Assembly (NCBI GenBank): GCA_026129525.1
Contig: JAHCHW010000003.1
Span: forward strand, 270,764 to 334,763
From: Chitinophagales bacterium
Lineage (GTDB): Bacteria; Bacteroidota; Bacteroidia; Chitinophagales; LD1
Reading direction: 5' to 3'
DNA: 64,000 bases
Shown here piece by piece: positions 1-5,883 of this stretch. The notes under the pieces were generated by a model. That model searched no databases and was not told where the DNA came from. It worked only from the letters and a program-made list of their open reading frames with translations. The position numbers and the translations under genes are program-made. Every line of letters starts with the position of its first letter. The first letter of the stretch is position 1.

Positions 1-737
1 CAATCGGCTAATGCTTCGCGAATTACTTCGGGGAAATACTTTACGGCATTCATAAAAACCAATTTGCCGTTCATGTAAGGCAGCAATTCTCCTTTTTCAA
101 TCATGTCGGGATTAAAGCGCTCTTTTCTTCGCGAGCCGGGGTGCTCCAAATACAGTTCTTCGGCAAAGCGACCATCGCTGTGCAACTTGGTGGTAAGTAT
201 GCCTTTGTTGGGTTCATCGGTTGCCTCCACCACTACGGCTCCAGCCCCATCGCCAAAAATTACCGCCATGTTTCTGCCGCGGTCGCTCTTTTCAAACACG
301 TTCGATTGCACTTCGGAACCTACCACCAGAATGGTTTTGTAAGTGCCTGTGCGTATGTATTGGTCGGCAATACTCAACGCATAAATAAACCCCGAACACT
401 GTGCGCGAACATCTACCGCACCAATTTGTCTGAATGGAAGCTTGCGCTGTAACAGCACACCCGAACCGGGAAAATTGTAATCGGAACTAAGGGTGGCAAA
501 AACTATAAAGTCAACATCCTCCGGTTTTTTACCGGCACGCTCTAATGCCTGCTGGGCCGCTTTGGCTCCCATGCTGCTAACGGTGTCTTCGCCTTCTTTA
601 AAAAATCTTCGCTCTCGTATTCCGGTGCGTTCAACAATCCACTCATCGGTGGTGTCCATCACTTTCGAAAGGTCGTTATTGGTTACAACGGTTTCGGGCA
701 CGTACATGCCCACACCGGTTATCTTGCTGTGTGGCAT
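1..737 (-). CDS. fabH: 3-oxoacyl-ACP synthase III (KASIII), partial
   Basis: Starts fatty acid synthesis by condensing an acyl-CoA primer with malonyl-ACP in the cytosol. The window cuts the gene, leaving about 245 N-terminal residues from an ATG at 737. The start MPHSKITGVGMYVPE, the segment TDEWIVERTGI and the nucleophile context VRAQCSGF (Cys114) are typical of the family. The catalytic His and Asn lie beyond the left edge, so activity cannot be fully judged. The YHS lipoprotein gene ends 7 bases upstream, so the two may be co-transcribed. A FabH paralogue for a special primer is possible; the family assignment is firm. Confidence 0.93.
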   Translation of the reverse strand, partial: MPHSKITGVGMYVPETVVTNNDLSKVMDTTDEWIVERTGIRERRFFKEGEDTVSSMGAKAAQQALERAGKKPEDVDFIVFATLSSDYNFPGSGVLLQRKLPFRQIGAVDVRAQCSGFIYALSIADQYIRTGTYKTILVVGSEVQSNVFEKSDRGRNMAVIFGDGAGAVVVEATDEPNKGILTTKLHSDGRFAEELYLEHPGSRRKERFNPDMIEKGELLPYMNGKLVFMNAVKYFPEVIREALAD

Positions 738-744
738 AAAAGAG

Positions 745-1023
745 TTATTGCTGCGATAAAAATTCCGAAGGATTCTTCAGAAATTCTTCTTTGCATTCGG
801 TGGCGCAAAAGCCGTAAAGTTTTCCTTCGTAACTGGCAGTATCGGCAATGCCATCGGCACTTACAGTCATACCGCAAACAAGGTCTTTATCGGTAGCTAA
901 ATCGCTGAGTTGAACTTCAATTTTTTTCTCCTCTGCGGCAGGTGTTTCTGCTGCCGGCTGGTTGTTGTTGCACGATGCTAACATTAGTGCGCCAAACAAC
1001 GTACAATAGAAAAGTCTGTTCAT
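745..1023 (-). CDS. Small YHS-domain lipoprotein
   Basis: A 92-residue protein with a type II signal peptide: hydrophobic MNRLFYCTLFGALMLASC with the lipidation Cys at residue 18. An Ala/Glu-rich linker follows, then a YHS domain at about 47-90 (DLVCGMTV, then YGFCATECKEEF). Cys50, Cys73 and Cys77 are the candidate metal-binding residues. YHS domains occur in metal-handling proteins, but no substrate can be read here. It lies 7 bases upstream of fabH on the same strand. Anchoring in the periplasm or at the cell surface is inferred from the lipobox. Confidence 0.85.
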   Translation of the reverse strand: MNRLFYCTLFGALMLASCNNNQPAAETPAAEEKKIEVQLSDLATDKDLVCGMTVSADGIADTASYEGKLYGFCATECKEEFLKNPSEFLSQQ

Positions 1024-1077
1024 GGTTTCAAGAGTTGTGAAAGCTAAAGTAAACTTTAATTGCTAATACACACTGCC

Positions 1078-2028
1078 TCAGAACGGTCGCGCAATGCCGC
1101 TTATAACCAAAATAACGAAGGGTATGGGAATATCGCCATCAATCTGCCACTCCTTTTCGGAATGAACGTTCGACCAGGGCTTAATAATCCGGCTTTCGAA
1201 AACATATTGGTTTGCCCAGTCGGTTCCCCAGGTGGGTTTCATCATGCGTCCGTCCCAACTCCATTCCTGTGCGCGGTTGTTGCGCCAAAGGGGTTTAAAG
1301 TTTTCACCGTCCCATTGATATTGCTCGTAAATATTGTTGACGTACACCTGCTTTACAATTTGCCCGTCAAAACTCCACACACAGCGCGGGTCGGTGTTCC
1401 AGCGCGGGCGCAGGTACGTACCGTCCCAAATCCATTCGTTAGCGGTTACATTACCCCATACCGGTTTAATGGAAACAAACGAAGCCTGCACAAACGGACC
1501 TTCGGTTCGCACCATATTCAGCTTAGCCTGTAAGTTGAATTTTACGGTAAGTGTGTAAGCGGTAATAACTGCGGTTGACAGCGGCAGCGAATCAGCCTCA
1601 TAGTAGGCAAGCAGCGAATCGTTGAACGAGGAATAAAACGCCCACCATTTGCCGGTGCGCTCAATGTGCAGCAACTCCGATTTTTCGCGGAGGTCTTCAC
1701 TTTCCGCTTTGCCCCAATAGAATTTCCGGTCGCGAAAAGAATAAGAAGGTTCGCGCGCATCTTTCTCGTACACCAGCTGCAACTTGCCCGAAGTAATATC
1801 GGTAGAGGTGGTCATCAGATAAATATTCTGCTTAGTGTCGGCTTCTCCATTAAAAAATATGTTGCCTTTTTTAAAGTAGAGGAGTGTTTTTTTATCGGGC
1901 GAAAAAATTTCATCGTCATTTACGTAAAACAGGTAGCTGGTTTTGGACATATACACATAGCCGCTTCCTGCATTTGCTGCCTGTAACAAGAAAAGCATTA
2001 TCCCCAAAAGCAGCCGGTGCAAATTCAT
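1078..2028 (-). CDS. Exported protein with six 19-residue W-rich repeats
   Basis: 316 residues with a signal peptide (MNLHRLLLGIMLFLLQAANA). The N-terminal 180 residues match no family I recognise. From residue 188 a repeat starts with an exact 19-residue period (188, 207, 226, 245, 264, 283), with consensus close to KPxWx6-8Wx-WDGxxx. The last copy is degenerate, and the chain ends in a hydrophobic tail (IPFVILVISGIARPF). Its ATG overlaps the stop of the upstream HAD phosphatase by 4 bases, so the two are probably translationally coupled. A repeat-built binding surface is plausible; the function is unknown. Confidence 0.7.
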   Translation of the reverse strand: MNLHRLLLGIMLFLLQAANAGSGYVYMSKTSYLFYVNDDEIFSPDKKTLLYFKKGNIFFNGEADTKQNIYLMTTSTDITSGKLQLVYEKDAREPSYSFRDRKFYWGKAESEDLREKSELLHIERTGKWWAFYSSFNDSLLAYYEADSLPLSTAVITAYTLTVKFNLQAKLNMVRTEGPFVQASFVSIKPVWGNVTANEWIWDGTYLRPRWNTDPRCVWSFDGQIVKQVYVNNIYEQYQWDGENFKPLWRNNRAQEWSWDGRMMKPTWGTDWANQYVFESRIIKPWSNVHSEKEWQIDGDIPIPFVILVISGIARPF

Positions 2029-2654
2029 ACAATGTTTAGTTCTTTCAGCAACGAAAAAAGTTCATCGGGATGTTTCAATTCAAAAGCTTTTAACCCTGTT
2101 TTGCGGGCGGCTTCTACGTTCTCGGGCTTGTCGTCCACAAAAAACGTTTCGGCAGGGTTTAAATTTTCCTTCTCCAACACCATAGTGTAAATTTCCGGTT
2201 CGGGCTTGCGGAACCCCACTTCGTTCGAATAATAAGCGGTATGGAAGTAATCGGCAAAAGCAGTTGCACCAAATTGCTGACGCACCGCTTCATCAATTGC
2301 CCTTACGTGTGTTTCGTTGATGTTGCTTAAAGCAAAAACCTTGTACGATTTTTTCAGTTCGAGCAGTAAATCGAATTTAGGTTTGGGATAACGGAGCAGG
2401 ATGCTGTTCCATGCAGCAAGTATTTGTTCATCGGTAACACCGGGGCGCAAAAATTTTCGCAATTCGCTATGAAATGCCTGCTCGGTAATTTGTCCTTTTT
2501 CGAACGCATCGAAAATGTGATGTTGCTTGGAGTAAGAAACAATTTCGGAGAAATCGGTAACGGCTAATTTCTGAAACTCGCGTACCGGAACAGCATAGTC
2601 AATATCAACGATTACATTCCCGATATCAAAAATCAAATTCTTAAACTGAGTCAT
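2025..2654 (-). CDS. HAD-superfamily phosphatase, YihX-like
   Basis: 209-residue cytosolic HAD subfamily IA hydrolase. Motif I is FDIGNVIVDIDY with nucleophile Asp10, the D-x-G-N form seen in YihX sugar-phosphate phosphatases. Motif II is ALSNIN, motif III contains RKPEPEIY with the conserved Lys, and motif IV is FFVDDKPENVEAA. A helical cap lies between motifs I and II. Length matches the family (about 200). Glucose-1-phosphate or FMN-type substrates are known for relatives; the substrate here cannot be told. First gene of a two-gene unit with the W-repeat protein. Confidence 0.85.
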   Translation of the reverse strand: MTQFKNLIFDIGNVIVDIDYAVPVREFQKLAVTDFSEIVSYSKQHHIFDAFEKGQITEQAFHSELRKFLRPGVTDEQILAAWNSILLRYPKPKFDLLLELKKSYKVFALSNINETHVRAIDEAVRQQFGATAFADYFHTAYYSNEVGFRKPEPEIYTMVLEKENLNPAETFFVDDKPENVEAARKTGLKAFELKHPDELFSLLKELNIV

Positions 2655-2743
2655 TTTTTCAAAAATAGGCGCGAATATTTATTTTCGTGCGCTGTTTTTG
2701 AAACAATAACAGACGTTCTTTACAGCCGATGAAAATAATTTTT

Positions 2744-2820
2744 GGTCCTATAGCTCAGCCGGTTAGAGCACCTGACTCATAATCAGGGGGTCCCTGGTTC
2801 GAGCCCAGGTGGGACCACCA
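2744..2820 (+). tRNA. tRNA with CAT anticodon, probably tRNA-Ile2 (lysidine type)
   Basis: A 77-base cloverleaf. Acceptor arm GGTCCTA pairs with TGGGACC, the D arm contains AGCTCAGCCGGTTAGAGC, the anticodon stem-loop is CCTGA-CTCATAA-TCAGG, and the T arm is CCTGG-TTCGAGC-CCAGG. Discriminator A and the CCA tail are encoded. Anticodon CAT fits elongator Met, initiator Met or Ile2. The D loop and paired first base argue against initiator. The GACTCATAATC anticodon arm resembles E. coli tRNA-Ile2, so Ile(CAU) modified by TilS is favoured over elongator Met. Identity is less certain than the gene itself. Confidence 0.95.
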
Positions 2821-2822
2821 AA

Positions 2823-2862
2823 AAGCCACATTTCACCAGCGTAATTTTGTGGCTTATGTTTT
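2823..2862 (+). terminator. Putative terminator of tRNA(CAT)
   Basis: Perfect 8-base arms AAGCCACA (2823-2830) and TGTGGCTT (2848-2855) enclose a 17-base loop, followed by ATGTTTTTGG. It lies directly after the encoded CCA. The stem is short, so confidence is moderate. Confidence 0.5.
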
Positions 2863-2889
2863 TGGTTGACAGATTAGTTGACCTTCTTT

Positions 2890-3015
2890 TCAATTTATCT
2901 TTTTCGCCTTCTTGTTCACTTCAATTGCGAGATATGCTTCTATTTCTAAGAAATTGACATAGCCGCCTCTATCGTCTAAACGATTTAATACGGTTAAATG
3001 AACACTACAACTTTT
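2890..3015 (-). pseudogene. Decayed 3' end of an unidentified gene, antisense to hipB
   Basis: Read on the minus strand, this stretch is open for 41 codons between stops at 3016-3018 (TAG) and 2890-2892 (TGA). It gives plausible protein sequence, including RLDDRGGYVNFLEIEAYLAI and a Lys-rich end. There is no start codon with a credible upstream region. I read it as the C-terminal remnant of a gene lost when the toxin-antitoxin cassette arrived. I do not recognise the family, and chance coding appearance in AT-rich DNA remains possible. Confidence 0.25.
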
Positions 3016-3049
3016 CTATAGGTGTAGGTCAATATGGTTTCCTATAAAT

Positions 3050-3067
3050 TATACCATAATGGGTATA
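3050..3067 (+). promoter_or_regulatory. HipB operator candidate O1
   Basis: TATACC-N6-GGTATA, part of a perfect 9-base inverted repeat (AATTATACC at 3047-3055, GGTATAATT at 3062-3070). Same arms and spacer as O2. Known HipB operators are inverted repeats of the same kind (TATCC-N8-GGATA in E. coli). Confidence 0.65.
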
Positions 3068-3089
3068 ATTTCGTTTTCAATTCTAATGA

Positions 3090-3107
3090 TATACCCTTAG
3101 GGGTATA
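3090..3107 (+). promoter_or_regulatory. HipB operator candidate O2
   Basis: TATACC-N6-GGTATA, with arms extended to 7 perfect bases (TATACCC/GGGTATA). Its centre is 40 bases from O1. It covers the region upstream of the putative -7 element, where a bound repressor would block RNA polymerase. Confidence 0.65.
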
Positions 3108-3130
3108 CAATATGAATAATAGTTTAATTT

Positions 3131-3148
3131 TGCACCCATAGGGGTATA
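3131..3148 (+). promoter_or_regulatory. HipB operator candidate O3 (half-degenerate), overlapping the putative promoter
   Basis: TGCACC-N6-GGTATA: the right arm is exact and the left arm matches 4 of 6 bases. The centre is 41 bases from O2. It overlaps TAATTTTG (3125-3132), a match to the Bacteroidota -7 element TAnnTTTG, and ends 3 bases before the hipB ATG at 3152. Occupancy would cover the transcription start and the start-codon region. Confidence 0.55.
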
Positions 3149-3151
3149 AAT

Positions 3152-3376
3152 ATGGAATCGGGAAAAAAAGTGCAGGAATTTTTTAAAGAAAAAAGAAAGC
3201 AGTTGAATTTGACACAACCTGAGCTTGCCAAAAAAGCAGGGGTCGGACTACGGTTCATCCGTGAAGTAGAGCAGGGAAAAACCAGCATGCGAGTGGATAA
3301 GGTGAATCAAGTGCTGAAATTGTTCGGGTATGAATTGGGGCCGGTGCTTGTTAAACGCGATAAAACTGACTTATGA
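3152..3376 (+). CDS. hipB: HipB-like HTH antitoxin/autorepressor
   Basis: 74-residue XRE/Cro-type helix-turn-helix protein. After a basic N-terminus, LNLTQPELAKKAGVGLRFIREVEQGK forms the HTH at about 20-45, and VDKVNQVLKLFGYELG resembles the dimer-forming end of HipB/Y4mF-type antitoxins. First gene of a three-gene operon; its TGA overlaps the next ATG by 4 bases. Three matching palindromes upstream predict dimer binding and autoregulation. In HipBST systems HipB is the DNA-binding member, while neutralisation comes mainly from HipS. Family assignment is firm; regulation is inferred. Confidence 0.88.
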   Translation: MESGKKVQEFFKEKRKQLNLTQPELAKKAGVGLRFIREVEQGKTSMRVDKVNQVLKLFGYELGPVLVKRDKTDL

Positions 3377-3699
3377 GAAAAGCTATAGTTATGATGCACA
3401 ACCAGATTGCAGGACATTTGGTGGAGAATGAGGAGGGATACACTTTTTCCTATGCTCCCGAATATCTGCAAACAGAAAAGCCTGAACCGGTTAGTGTGAC
3501 GTTACCTTTAACAGACAAAGCATATACAAGCAAGGTAATGCTCCCGTTTTTTGACGGCCTTATTCCCGAAGGATGGTTATTGGAAATAGCTGAGAAAAAT
3601 TGGAAGCTGAAAGAACGGGATAGAATGGGTTTGCTATTAGCCTGCTGCCACGATTGTATTGGGGCGGTTAGTATTCGTGTAGAAAATAAAAGCGAGTAA
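3373..3699 (+). CDS. hipS: HipS-like protein (free-standing HipA N-terminal subdomain)
   Basis: 108 residues corresponding to the N-terminal subdomain 1 of HipA and nothing more. The hallmark FFDGLIPEGW is at 59-68 and a version of the HipA DPIGAV signature (HDCIGAVSI) is at 93-101. In the E. coli O127:H6 HipBST system a protein of this size is the true antitoxin and inserts a conserved Trp into the kinase active site; Trp68 is the best candidate for that residue here (Trp77 is the other). Overlaps hipB by 4 bases and sits 2 bases before the kinase gene. Confidence 0.85.
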   Translation: MRKAIVMMHNQIAGHLVENEEGYTFSYAPEYLQTEKPEPVSVTLPLTDKAYTSKVMLPFFDGLIPEGWLLEIAEKNWKLKERDRMGLLLACCHDCIGAVSIRVENKSE

Positions 3700-3701
3700 G
3701 T

Positions 3702-4664
3702 ATGTCAGCAAAAAGCTGCCTGTATTGCTATAAAGAGCTGAGTGGTAACCAAACAGATTTTCACCCGGCTTGCAGCAGGAAAATATTCGGCAAACCGGTG
3801 CCGCCTGAATTACCATATACCGAAGATGAAATGCTCGCGTTGGGCAATGAAGTAATCAAAAGCCAAGCGGCCATAACCGGTGTTCAACCCAAACTATCGC
3901 TCCATATTAAAGATGGAAGCAAAGATGCTCCTCAACGATTCACCGTAGTTGGTTTATGGGGGGGGTACATTTTAAAGCCGCCTACAAAACAATATGCCCA
4001 CTTACCGGAAATAGAAGATGTTACTATGCACCTGGCTGAGTTGAGCGGCATTACTACAGTTCCCCATTCTCTTATCCGGCTAAGATCCGGCAACCTTGCT
4101 TACATCACGAAGCGCGTTGACCGCAATGGTGGTAAAAAGCTGCACATGGAGGATATGTGCCAAATAACCGAGAGGTTGACAGAGCACAAATACAACGGCT
4201 CACATGAACAGATTGCGAAAGCTATACTGAAATATTCATCTGCTCCGGGTTTAGATGTAGTGAATTACTTTGAACAAGTCGTATTCTCGTTCCTTACCGG
4301 TAATGCCGATATGCACTTAAAAAATTTCTCGCTATTGAAAGACCCTGTAATGGGCTATACATTATGTCCGGCTTATGATATGGTTGCCACCGCATTGGTA
4401 GTAGATAATGATTCTGAAGAACTCGCATTGAATTTGAATGGCAAGAAAAGGAAATTGCAGCGTAAAGATTTTATAACCGCGATGCAGCTTTCTAAGATTC
4501 CTGACAAAGCCATCGAAAATGTTTTCAAGAAATTTGAGTTAACTGTACCTGATTGGCCAAGATTTATCAAAACCAGTTTTCTGCCTGAGAAAATTCAAGG
4601 TAGCTTCATTGAGTTAATTGAGCAAAAAGCAAACCAGTTAGGTTTTAGCGAAAAAAACATCTAA
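3702..4664 (+). CDS. hipT: HipT-like HipA-family Ser/Thr kinase toxin
   Basis: 320-residue HipA-type kinase lacking N-subdomain 1, which is the gene upstream. A possible zinc knuckle lies at the N-terminus (Cys6, Cys9, His21, Cys24). The Gly-rich loop is AAITGVQPKLS (56-66), the catalytic loop NADMHLKN (201-208, Asp203 and Asn208), and the metal-binding Asp is in PAYDM (Asp226). HipT of E. coli has a phosphorylated SIS motif before GVQ; here the same place reads Ala57-Ile58-Thr59. HipA targets GltX and HipT targets TrpS in E. coli; the target here is unknown. Confidence 0.88.
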   Translation: MSAKSCLYCYKELSGNQTDFHPACSRKIFGKPVPPELPYTEDEMLALGNEVIKSQAAITGVQPKLSLHIKDGSKDAPQRFTVVGLWGGYILKPPTKQYAHLPEIEDVTMHLAELSGITTVPHSLIRLRSGNLAYITKRVDRNGGKKLHMEDMCQITERLTEHKYNGSHEQIAKAILKYSSAPGLDVVNYFEQVVFSFLTGNADMHLKNFSLLKDPVMGYTLCPAYDMVATALVVDNDSEELALNLNGKKRKLQRKDFITAMQLSKIPDKAIENVFKKFELTVPDWPRFIKTSFLPEKIQGSFIELIEQKANQLGFSEKNI

Positions 4665-4723
4665 TAAAAGTAAACGTTACAGACACACATATACAAATTT
4701 TTACATCATATTACAAAAAACTA

Positions 4724-4897
4724 TCAGCAGTAGACGGAGGGGTGCTTCGAAACTTCTTCTATATTTGATTTTCTTTTAAGCATGGAGGTAAGTTCTTTGA
4801 ATTTGAGGTATTCACTTGGCAAGTTATATGGCCAGTTGGTACCACGTGGTTTATTTGTTATTGAGAATGTAATTTCAACAGCTGATATTATTTTTGG
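4724..4897 (-). pseudogene. Decayed 3' end of an unidentified gene abutting tRNA-Arg
   Basis: Minus-strand reading gives about 58 codons of protein-like sequence (including KPRGTNWPYNLPSEYLKF and a Lys-rich end) to a TGA at 4724-4726. Upstream it runs straight into the antisense of tRNA-Arg, so the 5' part of the gene is missing. The break at the tRNA boundary suggests recombination there. I do not recognise the family. A short plus-strand frame also covers this stretch but runs into the tRNA and is less convincing. Confidence 0.3.
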
Positions 4898-4967
4898 TTC
4901 CGTAGTACAATGGATAGTATGAGGGTTTCCGGAGCCCTAGATCCAGGTTCGATTCCTGGCGGGACCA
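4896..4967 (+). tRNA. tRNA-Arg (anticodon CCG)
   Basis: A 72-base cloverleaf up to the discriminator base. Acceptor GGTTCCG pairs with CGGGACC (one G-T pair), the anticodon stem-loop is AGGGT-TTCCGGA-GCCCT with anticodon CCG, and the T arm is CCAGG-TTCGATT-CCTGG. The CCA tail is not encoded (CAA follows the discriminator A), unlike the tRNA at 2744, so CCA addition must be enzymatic. It bounds the HipBST island on the right. Confidence 0.93.
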
Positions 4968-5072
4968 CAAACAGATGCCGGATAGAATTTTTTCGTTCTA
5001 TAAATATTGAGTATTGTACCGGAAATACCCCCGAGAAACTTATCTACACGAGCAGCGTTCATAGCAACTGCA

Positions 5073-5444
5073 TTAGTTCTTTTTACTCAAGCATTGAGTT
5101 ACTGCCGAAAGCAAATCTTCATCGGTAAAAGGTTTGGATAAATAGATGTCGGCCCCCGGCTCAATTTTCTTCTTTACTCCTGCCGGTGCAGAACCCGCGG
5201 AGAAAAATATAAGAGGGATGTTGGCAGTAGTATAGTCTGATTTAATAAGTTTTAAAAACCGAAGCCCATCGGTTTCAGGCATCATTATATCGCAGATTAT
5301 CACATCGGGATGGGTGGCTTTAGCGGTTGTAAAGCCTGTGCTTCCATTGGGTTCGGTTAAAACCTTATAGCCGGACAACTCCAACAGTTCGGCCGTGTTT
5401 TCTCTTATAGCTGCATTATCCTCAATTACTAATATGCTCTGCAT
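5073..5444 (-). CDS. Single-domain response regulator (receiver only)
   Basis: A CheY-like receiver of 123 residues with no output domain. Counting from MQSILVIEDN, the acidic pair is Glu8/Asp9, the phosphoacceptor Asp52 (VIICDIMMP), the Ser/Thr switch Ser82 and the Lys104 (LSKPF). An in-frame start 7 codons upstream would add residues that do not fit the fold, so the ATG at 5444 is preferred. It lies 70 bases after a second receiver gene with similar sequence (both read IRENT-ELLEL-GYKV), so the pair probably arose by duplication. Confidence 0.88.
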   Translation of the reverse strand: MQSILVIEDNAAIRENTAELLELSGYKVLTEPNGSTGFTTAKATHPDVIICDIMMPETDGLRFLKLIKSDYTTANIPLIFFSAGSAPAGVKKKIEPGADIYLSKPFTDEDLLSAVTQCLSKKN

Positions 5445-5514
5445 AATGCAGACAAAGATGAACACACCATAAAGAGTTCAGCATGATTTATATCAGTATT
5501 ACAGTGTGTGTGCT

Positions 5515-5883
5515 TCATTTATTGAGCAACCGTGCAATTACAGCCAGCAATTCCTCTTCTTCAAACGGCTTACGCAAATAATCGTCTGCGCCTAGCTTCA
5601 GACCAACTTCAACTTCACTTTTTTCAGCACTGGCGGTAATAAAAACAAACGGAATGGCAGCAGTCGCTGTTTCTGCTTTCAACATTTTTATTACTGTATA
5701 GCCGTTCATTTCGGGCATGTGTATGTCACATAAAATCAATGCCGGTATAGTTTGCTTGGCTAACGTTAACCCCTCAAGTCCGTTATTGGCTGTAACTACT
5801 TTATAGCCTTCAAGCTCTAGCAGTTCAACGGTATTTTCCCTAATGTACTTGTTGTCTTCAATGAGCAAAATGTGTTTCATCAA
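5515..5883 (-). CDS. Single-domain response regulator (receiver only)
   Basis: 122-residue CheY-like receiver: acidic pair Glu9/Asp10, phosphoacceptor Asp53 (LILCDIHMP), Thr83 and Lys105 (LRKPF). Its ATG overlaps the stop of the upstream histidine kinase by 4 bases, so this is the likely cognate receiver. With no DNA-binding or enzymatic output it should act by protein contact or as a phosphorelay step. Confidence 0.9.
   Translation of the reverse strand: MMKHILLIEDNKYIRENTVELLELEGYKVVTANNGLEGLTLAKQTIPALILCDIHMPEMNGYTVIKMLKAETATAAIPFVFITASAEKSEVEVGLKLGADDYLRKPFEEEELLAVIARLLNK

Noticed and set aside
4782..4922. 46-codon plus-strand frame running into tRNA-Arg
   Set aside because: Ends inside a tRNA gene and has no family match; the antisense reading is more protein-like.
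2811..4970. GGGACCAC at both tRNA ends as integration att sites
   Set aside because: Both copies are ordinary acceptor ends of two intact tRNAs with otherwise different sequence; too short to call an att duplication.
4982..5001. Hairpin ATAGAA/TTCTAT after tRNA-Arg as terminator
   Set aside because: Only six A/T-rich pairs and no T run behind it.
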